Shown here piece by piece: positions 1 to 6,854 of a DNA stretch of 26,213 nt; within the stretch, counting starts at the first letter, position 1, and each line of letters opens with the position of its first letter. Below the pieces are notes generated by a model. The model saw only the letters and a program-made list of their open reading frames with translations, was not told the origin of the DNA and searched no databases. Source of the stretch: JAYOEY01 sp038120295 (GTDB lineage Bacteria > Pseudomonadota > Alphaproteobacteria > MPNO01 > UBA2964); NCBI GenBank assembly GCA_038120295.1, contig JAYOLL010000035.1:1-26213 (forward strand), read 5' to 3'. The position numbers were made by a program, and so were the translations under genes.

Positions 1-195
1 CGGGTCGTCATGGTCCTCGGCAGCGTCGATACCGTGACGCCGTTCGAGGGAGGACGCATGCTGGCCGATCAATGGCAGGTACCGTCGGCGAATCTGTTTA
101 TTAACCGACAGGGGCATTTCTCTGCGTCGCTGGGACTTTGCCGTGATCCGGAGCCCCTGAACCGGCTCAGAGAGATCCTGCTGTCTAGCGGCTGA
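1..195 (+). CDS. alpha/beta hydrolase, C-terminal fragment
   Basis: The frame is open from the first base of the window, so the gene starts upstream and only about the last 64 residues are visible. They show the C-terminal pattern of an alpha/beta hydrolase: a strand ending in GSVDTVTP, where the Asp would be the acid of the catalytic triad, and about 32 residues later GHFS, where the His would be the base. The nucleophile Ser region is outside the window, so the substrate cannot be inferred. The internal ATG at position 10 is not a credible start because homologous strand sequence (RVV) precedes it. The stop overlaps the 3' end of the convergent EamA permease gene by 11 bases. Fold assignment is fairly secure; specific function is unknown. 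Confidence 0.65.
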   Translation, partial: RVVMVLGSVDTVTPFEGGRMLADQWQVPSANLFINRQGHFSASLGLCRDPEPLNRLREILLSSG

Positions 196-1105
196 CCTGC
201 GGCGTCGAAGGGGTTTTCTTTTCCATCGCTTCCCGGCGGACGATATAGGCGCAGGAAGCCAGGATGATCGCACCGCCGGTGAATGCCAACGCGTCCGGAA
301 CCTCGCTGAAGAAGATATAGCCGGCGATTCCGGCGAGAATGATGCGCATGAAGTCCAGAGGCGCAATGATCGTCATCTCACCGCTGCCGTACGCCCGGGT
401 AAGGCAGTACTGTCCTGCTGAGCCAAAGAACCCCAGGAGAACCAGCCAGGCCCATTCTGTCGGGTTCGGCATCTCCATTACCCACAGCGCGGGGATACCA
501 AGAATCAGCGTTCCGTACATCAGGAAATAGAACACGATCTTCTGGGCCTGCTCGGTCCGGGTCAGGTCCTTCATGGTGGCAAGGGCACAGGCTGCCAGGA
601 TGGCACCCAGAATGGCGATAAGGGCAGCCAGATCGATCCCTGCCTGCGGCTTTACCACCAGAAGGACGCCGGCGAAACCAGCCAGGGTCGCTATGGTGCG
701 GCGCAGGCGCACCCTTTCGCGGAGAAACAGCGCCGCAATGATGATCGACCAGAGGGGGATGGTGAAAGTCAGCACCGTGGCGTCTGCGAGCAGCATGTGG
801 TGTACGGCGTAGATGGCGCAGTAAAGCGAAGTGGCGCCGAAAAACGCCCGCCAGAACAGTGCCCAATGGCGTTCCGATTTCAGGACGCGCGGCCCGTTGG
901 CAAACAGCCACGGCAGACAGAACAGAAGGCTCATAAACATGCGGAATGCGCCGACTTCAAGGACGGGCAGGGTTCGCATCAGGATCTTGGCTGTTACGAA
1001 CATGCCGGTCAGCAGGGTGACGGCTACGATCATCCAGAGAACGCCGAGTACGTTGGGCGACAGAACGAATTTGCTGCCGTCGGGTTCGGCGGATTGAGAG
1101 GACAT
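185..1105 (-). CDS. EamA/DMT-family permease
   Basis: This 306-residue integral membrane protein belongs to the drug/metabolite transporter superfamily, EamA type. The sequence is a succession of about ten hydrophobic segments forming two repeated five-helix halves, from VLGVLWMIVAVTLLTGMFV near the N-terminus to GGAIILASCAYIV near the C-terminus. The last cytoplasmic tail is basic and hydrophilic (RREAMEKK). The length is typical of the family (about 290-310). The frame stays open to 1240, but the extra 45 residues are arginine-rich and not membrane-like, so the ATG at 1105 is chosen. Members export or import amino acids, purines and other metabolites; the substrate here is not predictable. 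The gene is divergent from the NIPSNAP-like gene and its end overlaps the hydrolase stop on the other strand. Confidence 0.85.
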   Translation of the reverse strand: MSSQSAEPDGSKFVLSPNVLGVLWMIVAVTLLTGMFVTAKILMRTLPVLEVGAFRMFMSLLFCLPWLFANGPRVLKSERHWALFWRAFFGATSLYCAIYAVHHMLLADATVLTFTIPLWSIIIAALFLRERVRLRRTIATLAGFAGVLLVVKPQAGIDLAALIAILGAILAACALATMKDLTRTEQAQKIVFYFLMYGTLILGIPALWVMEMPNPTEWAWLVLLGFFGSAGQYCLTRAYGSGEMTIIAPLDFMRIILAGIAGYIFFSEVPDALAFTGGAIILASCAYIVRREAMEKKTPSTPQVSR

Positions 1106-1238
1106 AAGGACTGATCGGACGTGACGAAGGGGTAGCGGAGAGTAATACCTGTAAATCCGCGCAAACGCTACACGGTCGGGAAGGGTAGCGCGTCGCTCAC
1201 GGACATGCTGATATGGCGCAGCTCGACTGGAACGGACC

Positions 1239-1553
1239 ATGATCTACGAAGAACGAATTTACACGATTCAGCCCGGAAAGATGGCTGAGTATCTCGATAA
1301 TTACGAACGGCTTGGCCTGCCCGTGCAGAAAGAGGTGCTGGGGACCCTCGTCGGGTTCTGGCATACCGATGTCGGTGGTCTCAACAAGGTGGTCCATATC
1401 TGGGGCTATGAGAGCCTGGACGACCGGCTGGAGCGCCGCGCGATACTCTCTGTGCACCCCGACTGGCCGGCCTACCTCGATGTCGCGCTCCCGCTTATCG
1501 TCGAACAGGAGAACCGTGTCCTGATCCCGGCGAGCTTCTCTCCGGCATCCTAG
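1239..1553 (+). CDS. NIPSNAP-family barrel protein
   Basis: This small protein of 104 residues starts MIYEERIYTIQPGKM, the usual NIPSNAP opening in which a beta strand (ERIYTI) leads into the first helix. A middle stretch, KVVHIWGYESLDDR, matches the family's second-half strand followed by a helix with Arg residues (DDRLERRA), then a Trp-Pro region. The fold is a ferredoxin-like dimeric alpha/beta barrel, about 100 residues per domain, which fits. Bacterial members commonly sit beside catabolic or redox genes but have no agreed reaction. It ends 10 bases from the convergent alanine dehydrogenase gene. Two larger proteins of the same general fold class are encoded at 15511 and 22057, but they are a different family. 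The ribosome site is weak (GGAACGG). Confidence 0.8.
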   Translation: MIYEERIYTIQPGKMAEYLDNYERLGLPVQKEVLGTLVGFWHTDVGGLNKVVHIWGYESLDDRLERRAILSVHPDWPAYLDVALPLIVEQENRVLIPASFSPAS

Positions 1554-1563
1554 TTTTCCCGCC

Positions 1564-2682
1564 TCAGCCCGATATCGCCTCAACCGGGTCGGTGTAGTCC
1601 CGTTCCTGGGCATCGGCGACCGCTTTATGGGTAACCTGGCCTTTATGGATGTTAAGTCCGTGCAGGAGATGCGAGTCTTCGTTCAAGGCCCGTGTCACGC
1701 CGGTTTCCGCCAGGCGAAGAATGAAGGGCAGGGTGGCGTTGTTCAGCGCGAAGGTGGACGTACGCGCAACCGCGCCCGGCATGTTGGTGACGCAGTAATG
1801 GACCACGCCTTCCTCTACGAAGTACGGAGCTGAATGCGTCGTGGGACGGCTTGTTTCAAAGCAGCCGCCCTGATCGATGGCGACATCGACGATGACGGAC
1901 CCGCGCTTCATGGCCTTCACCATGTCGCGCGTGACGAGCCGCGGGGCTTCTGCTCCCGGCACCAGCACGGCTCCAATCACGAGGTCGGCCTCCAGAACGG
2001 CCTGTTCGATACTGAGCGAAGTCGAATACAGCGTCGTGATGAGGCTCTGAAACTGGAAGTCCAGCTCAGCCATTCTGCGTTGCGCCTTGTCGATCACCGT
2101 AACGCTCGCTCCCATCCCGTTGGCAACGAACGCCGCGTTGGCGCCGACAACACCGCCGCCGATGATCACCACCTTGCCTTGAGACACGCCGGGAACGCCG
2201 CCGAGAAGCACGCCGCGACCACCGCGTTCGATCTCCAGCCCGCTGGCGCCGGCCTGGACTGACATCCTGCCAGCGACTTCGCTCATCGGCGCGAGCAGGG
2301 GAAGTCCGCCGCGATCGTCAGTCACGGTCTCGTAGGCAATCGCGATGGCGCCGCTATCGAGAAGTCCCTGGGTCTGGTCATCGTCGGGGGCGAGATGCAG
2401 GTAGGTGAAAAGGGTCTGTCCCTCACGCAGCAAGGCGATTTCCGAAGGCTGGGGCTCCTTTACCTTGACCACCAGGTCGGCGCTCGCGAATACGGCCCTG
2501 GCGTCGGGCACGATCGCCGCGCCGGCGGCCTGATAGTGCTCGTCATCGATACCGATCGCGTGCCCGGCATTATGTTCGACGAGTACTTCGTGGCCGCGTT
2601 GCGTCAGTTCAAGGACACCCGGCGGCGTCATGCCTACACGGTATTCGTGGTCCTTGATCTCCTTCGGAACGCCGATACGCAT
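1564..2682 (-). CDS. ald: alanine dehydrogenase
   Basis: L-alanine dehydrogenase converts L-alanine to pyruvate and ammonia with NAD+, a cytosolic hexameric enzyme. The 372-residue product matches the family in length and begins MRIGVPKEIKDHEYRVG. With this start, residues known to matter in the Mycobacterium tuberculosis enzyme fall on the same numbers: Arg15, Lys75, His96 and Asp270 (in VDVAIDQGG). The NAD-binding glycine motif GGGVVG is at 175-180 and is followed by the acidic VIDKA strand end. An ATG two codons upstream (2688) is in frame, but the CCGGAG ribosome site directly abuts it and lies 6 bases before the 2682 ATG, so the latter is chosen. It is divergent from the quinone oxidoreductase gene and convergent with the NIPSNAP-like gene. 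No odd features. Confidence 0.95.
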   Translation of the reverse strand: MRIGVPKEIKDHEYRVGMTPPGVLELTQRGHEVLVEHNAGHAIGIDDEHYQAAGAAIVPDARAVFASADLVVKVKEPQPSEIALLREGQTLFTYLHLAPDDDQTQGLLDSGAIAIAYETVTDDRGGLPLLAPMSEVAGRMSVQAGASGLEIERGGRGVLLGGVPGVSQGKVVIIGGGVVGANAAFVANGMGASVTVIDKAQRRMAELDFQFQSLITTLYSTSLSIEQAVLEADLVIGAVLVPGAEAPRLVTRDMVKAMKRGSVIVDVAIDQGGCFETSRPTTHSAPYFVEEGVVHYCVTNMPGAVARTSTFALNNATLPFILRLAETGVTRALNEDSHLLHGLNIHKGQVTHKAVADAQERDYTDPVEAISG

Positions 2683-2688
2683 GGTCAT

Positions 2689-2694
2689 CTCCGG
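2689..2694 (-). promoter_or_regulatory. ribosome binding site deciding the ald start
   Basis: On the minus strand the sequence reads CCGGAG-ATGACC-ATG. GGAG sits 6 bases before the ATG at 2682 and touches the ATG at 2688, which would leave no spacing. This favours the shorter product. Confidence 0.6.
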
Positions 2695-2781
2695 TTTTGC
2701 GAATATTCTTCGCTCGGTCCTGCCGACAAGGGGCTACATTCGAGATAAGATCAACGACCGTTATTAACAAGGAAGATATCG

Positions 2782-3789
2782 ATGCGCGCGTTAATGCTGC
2801 ATGAGCTGGGTGAGCCCGAGAATCTGAGCCTGGAAGAAGTATCCCTGCCGGAACCGGGGCCGGGACAGGTGCTTGTCGACATGTATGCGGCGGCTGTGAA
2901 TTTTCCCGATCTGCTCAGCGTACAGGGTAAATACCAGCTACGTCCGGATTTGCCGTTTGTTCCGGGGAAGGAAGGCGCAGGGATTGTGGCAGCGGTCGGT
3001 AATGGCGTGACCGGCTTGAAGGCAGGCGACCGGGTGATGGTCCAGGTCGATTGGGGGAGTTTCGCCGAACAGGTGATTGCGTCGGAGCATGAATGCTATC
3101 CCGTGCCGGACGGGATCGGTCTCGATGAGGCGGCCGCGCTCGGGCTCGCTTTTCAGACAGCTTGGTTTTCCCTGACCGACAGGATAGAGGCGCAGAAGGG
3201 TGAAACCGTTCTGGTCACTGGCGCGAGCGGAAGCGTTGGGCTCGCGGCAATGCAGCTTGCAAAGCATGTCTTCGGCTGCCGGGTCATTGCCGGTCTGACG
3301 ACGATGTCGAAAGAGGCGGAAGCCCGTGCCAACGGCGCGGACGAGGTCATCGATCTCTCGGTCGAGAATCTGCGCGATGCCGTTCGGGATCAGGTATTTG
3401 CCGTGACGGACGGGCAGGGGGCGGATGTCGTTGTAGAGATCTGCGGCGGTGACGTTTTTGCCGGTGCGTTGCGCTGCCTGAAGTTCAGGGGGCGCCTGGT
3501 GGTTGTCGGATTTACTTCAGGCAATATACCGGAAATGAGAACAAATTACTTGTTATTAAAGAACATTTCCGTCATCGGGGTGGACAGGTCGCAATATCGG
3601 GATCAGTGGCCGGAAGCGATGCAGGAAGCGCAGGCGGAAATGTTTCGCCACATGCTCGACGGCAGGATTTCGATGCCGATCCAGGCCCGTTTTCCGATGG
3701 AGGAAATCGTGCCGGCATTCGATATTATCCGCCGTCGCGACGTGCGGGGCAAAATCGTCCTGACAATCCGCGAAGAAGACAGGGCATAA
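2782..3789 (+). CDS. NADPH:quinone oxidoreductase-like MDR enzyme
   Basis: This 335-residue protein is a zinc-free medium-chain dehydrogenase/reductase of the quinone oxidoreductase group. It has the GroES-like N-terminal domain (MRALMLHELGEPENLSLEEV), the AVNFPDLL motif around residues 38-45, the VPGKEGAGIV motif at 60-69 in place of a zinc-site GHE, and the Rossmann dinucleotide motif GASGSVG at 147-153. No structural-zinc cysteine cluster is present. Such enzymes reduce quinones, enones or acyl-CoA-like substrates using NADPH; the substrate here is unknown. AAGGAAG lies a few bases before the ATG. It is transcribed divergently from ald across a 99-base region and is followed at once by a strong hairpin terminator. 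It appears to be a single-gene unit. Confidence 0.88.
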   Translation: MRALMLHELGEPENLSLEEVSLPEPGPGQVLVDMYAAAVNFPDLLSVQGKYQLRPDLPFVPGKEGAGIVAAVGNGVTGLKAGDRVMVQVDWGSFAEQVIASEHECYPVPDGIGLDEAAALGLAFQTAWFSLTDRIEAQKGETVLVTGASGSVGLAAMQLAKHVFGCRVIAGLTTMSKEAEARANGADEVIDLSVENLRDAVRDQVFAVTDGQGADVVVEICGGDVFAGALRCLKFRGRLVVVGFTSGNIPEMRTNYLLLKNISVIGVDRSQYRDQWPEAMQEAQAEMFRHMLDGRISMPIQARFPMEEIVPAFDIIRRRDVRGKIVLTIREEDRA

Positions 3790-3822
3790 AAAAAACCCCG
3801 GCCGCGCGAACGGCCGGGGTTT
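3788..3822. terminator. bidirectional rho-independent terminator
   Basis: A perfect 9-bp GC stem (CCCCGGCCG at 3796-3804 with CGGCCGGGG at 3811-3819) closes a 6-base loop CGCGAA. It is extended by three A-T pairs. The flank is eight A on the left (3788-3795) and TTTGG on the right. Read leftward, the hairpin is followed by eight U, so it should efficiently end the minus-strand VOC transcript; read rightward the U tract is only three, giving a weaker stop for the quinone oxidoreductase. The two genes are convergent around it. Confidence 0.92.
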
Positions 3823-3845
3823 GGCATTCGATTAGCCGGAGATTC

Positions 3846-4415
3846 CTACCACTTCTTGGCCGGGAGCGGGTTGTCCCTCGCTTCTTCCAGCGTGCTGACG
3901 CGATGGAACTGTTCCGCAGGGCGCAGGTGGCCGTCGTCGTCGACCTGGTCCATGCCGCAGTAGAGTTCGAATTCGTATCCATCCGGGTCGCAAAAATGCA
4001 GCGCCGCATTGCCACCGGCGCCTTTACGGCCCTGGAAGACAACGGGAATGTTGTTTTCTTCCAGATAGTCGCGCGCCTTGAACAGAACGTCGATATTGTC
4101 GACCTCAAGCGCGAGATGCTCCATTTTCAGGGCTTCTCCGGCCTGGGGTCGGCTCTTTGCCTTGCCCGGTTTGAGGCCGATCGCGTGGTGGTCCGCGCCG
4201 CAACGGAAGAAAACCATGCCGATTTCATTCCTGTCGGTTTCCTGAAAGCCCATGACCTCGCTCCAGAAGCGCGCGGTGCGTTCTACATCGGTGACCTCGT
4301 ACACGAAATGTCCGAGCTTGTTTACCTTGATTGGCGATCTACCCGTGTAGCTCTCGGGGTGGAAATTCCCAGCGGCTGCCCGCTGTTCGTCTACATGTGT
4401 CGTTGCAGTAGCCAT
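3846..4415 (-). CDS. VOC-fold (glyoxalase/extradiol dioxygenase-like) protein
   Basis: This 189-residue protein has one vicinal-oxygen-chelate pair of beta-alpha-beta modules. The first module is KVNKLGHFVYEV...TARFWSEVMGF (about 30-57) and the second begins MEHLALEV (98-105) and ends DPDGYEFELY (143-152). Likely metal ligands by family pattern are His36, His100 and Glu150, an arrangement used by type I extradiol dioxygenases and related enzymes. Whether it cleaves catechols, isomerises or binds a metabolite cannot be told. The start at 4415 is fixed by GAGGAGG five bases upstream; the open frame reaching 4631 upstream is low-complexity and overlaps the nitroreductase. It lies 70 bases after the nitroreductase stop and just before the terminator, so it is the last gene of the minus-strand run. 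Confidence 0.85.
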   Translation of the reverse strand: MATATTHVDEQRAAAGNFHPESYTGRSPIKVNKLGHFVYEVTDVERTARFWSEVMGFQETDRNEIGMVFFRCGADHHAIGLKPGKAKSRPQAGEALKMEHLALEVDNIDVLFKARDYLEENNIPVVFQGRKGAGGNAALHFCDPDGYEFELYCGMDQVDDDGHLRPAEQFHRVSTLEEARDNPLPAKKW

Positions 4416-4420
4416 GTCTT

Positions 4421-4427
4421 CCTCCTC
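4421..4427 (-). promoter_or_regulatory. strong ribosome binding site of the VOC gene
   Basis: Read on the minus strand, GAGGAGG is followed by AAGAC and ATG. It is close to a consensus Shine-Dalgarno with 5-base spacing and excludes the longer in-frame start. Confidence 0.75.
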
Positions 4428-4461
4428 TGCGTCCTTGTCGCGTGTCGTTCGCTGTTCCGTC

Positions 4462-4491
4462 GGGCCCTGTTCAGTTGGGCCCTGTTCAGCT
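4462..4491. repeat. 15-bp tandem duplication over the nitroreductase stop
   Basis: GGGCCCTGTTCAGTT is followed immediately by GGGCCCTGTTCAGCT. The two units differ at one base. The nitroreductase stop codon lies in the right-hand unit (minus-strand TGA at 4488-4486), and the left-hand unit repeats the same TGA in frame five codons on. It looks like a replication-slippage duplication at a gene end, with no coding consequence. Confidence 0.8.
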
Positions 4492-5064
4492 TGCCGGGCC
4501 GGACCACTCCGAAACGATATTTTCGTATTCGGGACGGGCGCGGTCGGTCGGTTCCTCGTCCTTCGATCCGAGATAGATGAACCCGGCGATGCGGTCGGTC
4601 GCTTCCAGACCCAGCGCCGCCTTGACCTCATCGTTATAGGCGTACCACTCGGTAATCCACTGGGCAGCGTACCCCATGGAAAGCGCCGATGTCAGCATGT
4701 TCTGGCAGGCTGCGCCGGACGACAGGATCTGTTCCCACTCCGGAATTTTGTGTTCCGGATTGGTGCGCGATGCGACGGCGATCACGACGGGCGCGCGAAT
4801 GAACCGCTCTTTCTCGATCTCGACCTGCTCTTCGATGCAATCCGGATTGGCCTTTTTGAAAGCCTCTCCCAGGATCGAGCCCATTTTATCCCTGTTTTCT
4901 CCCTTGATTACGATGAACCGCCAGGGAGTCAGACGTCCGTGATCGGGGACGCGCATGCCAGCGCGCAGAATTTTTTCGAGGCCTGCCGCATCGGGGCCGG
5001 GTTCCCGCATGTTGCGCACCACGACGGACCGGCGGCTGAGCAAAAATTCGGAGAGATCGGTCAT
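4486..5064 (-). CDS. YdjA-like nitroreductase
   Basis: This 192-residue FMN flavoprotein of the nitroreductase superfamily would transfer hydride from NAD(P)H to nitro groups, quinones or enones in the cytosol, usually as a homodimer. RRS at 11-13 fits the phosphate-binding start of the FMN site. The stretch RVPDHGRLTPWRF (38-50) is the signature of the YdjA-like subgroup. GYAAQWIT in the second half and the strand IAGFIYLG near the C-terminus also fit. Length matches the 180-195 residues of this subgroup. It is preceded by the MFS gene (84-base spacing) and followed by the VOC gene, so it is probably part of the minus-strand run ending at 3788. Its stop lies inside a 15-bp tandem duplication. 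The substrate is unknown. Confidence 0.88.
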   Translation of the reverse strand: MTDLSEFLLSRRSVVVRNMREPGPDAAGLEKILRAGMRVPDHGRLTPWRFIVIKGENRDKMGSILGEAFKKANPDCIEEQVEIEKERFIRAPVVIAVASRTNPEHKIPEWEQILSSGAACQNMLTSALSMGYAAQWITEWYAYNDEVKAALGLEATDRIAGFIYLGSKDEEPTDRARPEYENIVSEWSGPAS

Positions 5065-5147
5065 TGAGAGATATTCCTGAGTTGGTCTGTGTTTGCGAGA
5101 ATTATCCCAGAAACTGGGGTCTTGTCATCACCCGGTCAAGAACACCG

Positions 5148-6581
5148 TCAGGACTCGTTTTCAGCCTTTGGCGGATCCCCCTTCGCGATGAGCAGGAACA
5201 TAAAAACGATCGCAAAGGCGAGCGGGATCAGGTTGGCGCCGTAAACGAATGTAACGGCCGTACCGACCTGCTCGGATTGTGTTGCGTCTCCGAGCCCGGC
5301 AACGTTGGCGAGAATGCCGGCTACAGCGGCTCCGATCGCCGTTCCGAGCGATCGGAATGAGGGCAGGGCAGACGCGGTTATGCGCTCTTCTCCTTTTGCA
5401 GCGAACCCCATCGTTCGCGCAAGGAGGTGTACGTTATGGGTGCCGACTCCAAGCCCCAGGATCGTCAGGGCGATAATCAGTCCCCAGAGAAAAGGCAGGG
5501 TCGTCAGCATGGTGACGCCTACAAGACCGACGGCCATCAGTATCGGACCGATCCAGAGGGCGAACCGTTCCCTGCTTCCCGACCAACCGGAGACAGCGAA
5601 GGTTCCGACTGTCCACCCCAGAGAAATGAACAGCCCGGCAAGCCCGGCATATATCGGACGAACATCATGGACAACCTGCAGGAGAAGGGGCAGGAAGAGC
5701 GGTACTGACGTCTGCACGAGCCCGCCCAACAGCAGGACCCATAAGGAAAGTCCCACCGCCGACCGGAACGAAAGAGCGCCTGTCGGGTAAAGCCGGTTCT
5801 CAGATTTGCGGTCAAGGTGGAGGATCGTGAAAGCAATGGTAACCAGCCCGCCGGCGATCAGGCCGGCGCGCTCGACTGACGATTCGACTACGCCTGCAAA
5901 AGCGATCAGGAAAACGCCAGACGCCAGAAGGGCGATCCGCCCGACAGGAATGTTCCTGTTCGGAGGTGCGGCTTCGTCTTGATTCCGGTCGGGAAGACGA
6001 AGCCATGCCAGAATGGAGAAGGCGAGGAGGATCGGGACCATGGTCCAGAACGACCCGCGCCACCATCCGAGCTCGGCGAATATACCGCCAATTGCGGGCC
6101 CCATGAGCTGCGCGACCATCCAGACGCCCTGATTCATGGCGATTATTCGGGTCCGAAGCGCAGCGGGAAAAAGGGTGCTGACAAGCGCCATACCGCCGCC
6201 CGTCGTCAACCCGCTGGCATAGCCCTGTATTCCGCGAGCGCCGATAAGGGATGCGATGTCCGGGGCCAGAGCGCAGCCAAGCGTGCCAAGCATAAAGACG
6301 AAACCGCTTATCGCGTAACCGCGGCGCTGTCCGAATTTTGCCCAGATCGGGCCGACGCTGGCCGCTCCAACGATCGAACCAATTGTATAGACGAGGGTCG
6401 GCCAGGTGTAATAGTCCGCGCCGCCGACATCGGCGACAACGGTGGGCATGACGATTGCAATGACGAGGACGTTGAGGGCGTGGAGAGATACCCCGCCAAT
6501 GATCAGAAGGGAGAAAATCCCGCGCCCGTCGCGGAAAAGCTCACGCCATTCGGCTTTATCCGTGATGCCGGATCCGGTCAC
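5148..6581 (-). CDS. MFS permease
   Basis: This 477-residue polytopic membrane protein belongs to the major facilitator superfamily. The N-terminal helix GIFSLLIIGGVSLHALNVLVI is followed by PTVVADVGG, as in drug:H+ antiporter families where helix 1 leads into a P-x-I/V-x-x-D motif. The loop after the second membrane helix (GPIWAKFGQRRGYAISGF) is the conserved MFS loop with its basic pair. GIQGYASGLTTGGGMAL resembles the antiporter motif region. About twelve to fourteen hydrophobic segments follow. The start codon overlaps the stop of the upstream small gene as ATGA, so translation is probably coupled. It sits downstream of a CoA ligase, so uptake or export of an aromatic acid is possible but unproven; the drug-efflux-like motifs do not settle direction. 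Confidence 0.88.
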   Translation of the reverse strand: MTGSGITDKAEWRELFRDGRGIFSLLIIGGVSLHALNVLVIAIVMPTVVADVGGADYYTWPTLVYTIGSIVGAASVGPIWAKFGQRRGYAISGFVFMLGTLGCALAPDIASLIGARGIQGYASGLTTGGGMALVSTLFPAALRTRIIAMNQGVWMVAQLMGPAIGGIFAELGWWRGSFWTMVPILLAFSILAWLRLPDRNQDEAAPPNRNIPVGRIALLASGVFLIAFAGVVESSVERAGLIAGGLVTIAFTILHLDRKSENRLYPTGALSFRSAVGLSLWVLLLGGLVQTSVPLFLPLLLQVVHDVRPIYAGLAGLFISLGWTVGTFAVSGWSGSRERFALWIGPILMAVGLVGVTMLTTLPFLWGLIIALTILGLGVGTHNVHLLARTMGFAAKGEERITASALPSFRSLGTAIGAAVAGILANVAGLGDATQSEQVGTAVTFVYGANLIPLAFAIVFMFLLIAKGDPPKAENES

Positions 6582-6847
6582 GTTTTCGAGCCGTCACTCT
6601 GGTGGACGGGTTTGTCGAGCCGAAAATGCCACCATGCTGATACGCATTGCGAAAACGAAGGATCGGTGACGCCGCGAACATAGAACTCCGCCATAATCCG
6701 GCCTTTCGCGATCATGCGGGGGGCCTTCCACTCATCCGCAAATTCCTGTTCGAGCCAGCTGCAGGGATCGAAGCTCTGATAGCGGTAATAGGTCGCGCCC
6801 GTCGCGGCGATGCAGGCGAGAAGTGACAGAATCAGAAAATTACGCAT
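6578..6847 (-). CDS. small membrane-anchored protein of unknown function
   Basis: I do not recognise this 89-residue protein. It begins MRNFLILSLLACIAATGATYY, an uncleaved signal-anchor or signal peptide, followed by an acidic-aromatic hydrophilic domain of about 65 residues with two Cys (in DPCSW and SQCVSAWW), which could form a disulfide in the periplasm. The frame is open further upstream to 6943, but that part overlaps the CoA ligase; the ATG at 6847 lies 7 bases after the ligase stop and gives a credible signal sequence. Its stop overlaps the MFS start by four bases (ATGA). This tight packing makes it very likely a real, cotranscribed gene, perhaps an accessory factor of the permease. 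No catalytic motif is visible. Confidence 0.7.
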   Translation of the reverse strand: MRNFLILSLLACIAATGATYYRYQSFDPCSWLEQEFADEWKAPRMIAKGRIMAEFYVRGVTDPSFSQCVSAWWHFRLDKPVHQSDGSKT

Positions 6848-6854
6848 GGGGGCG

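Noticed and set aside
3606..4580. A 324-codon plus-strand open frame across the terminator and the VOC gene
   Set aside because: It overlaps the end of the quinone oxidoreductase in another frame, reads through a terminator hairpin and is antisense to the VOC gene, which has a strong ribosome site and conserved metal ligands.
5106..5118. CCCAG-AAA-CTGGG hairpin between the nitroreductase and MFS genes, considered as a terminator
   Set aside because: The stem is only 5 bp and no U tract follows on the minus strand.
6811..6847. Lipobox-like LLAC in the small 89-residue protein
   Set aside because: The Cys is at residue 12, leaving too short a hydrophobic region before it, and the hydrophobic stretch continues after it; a membrane anchor is more likely.
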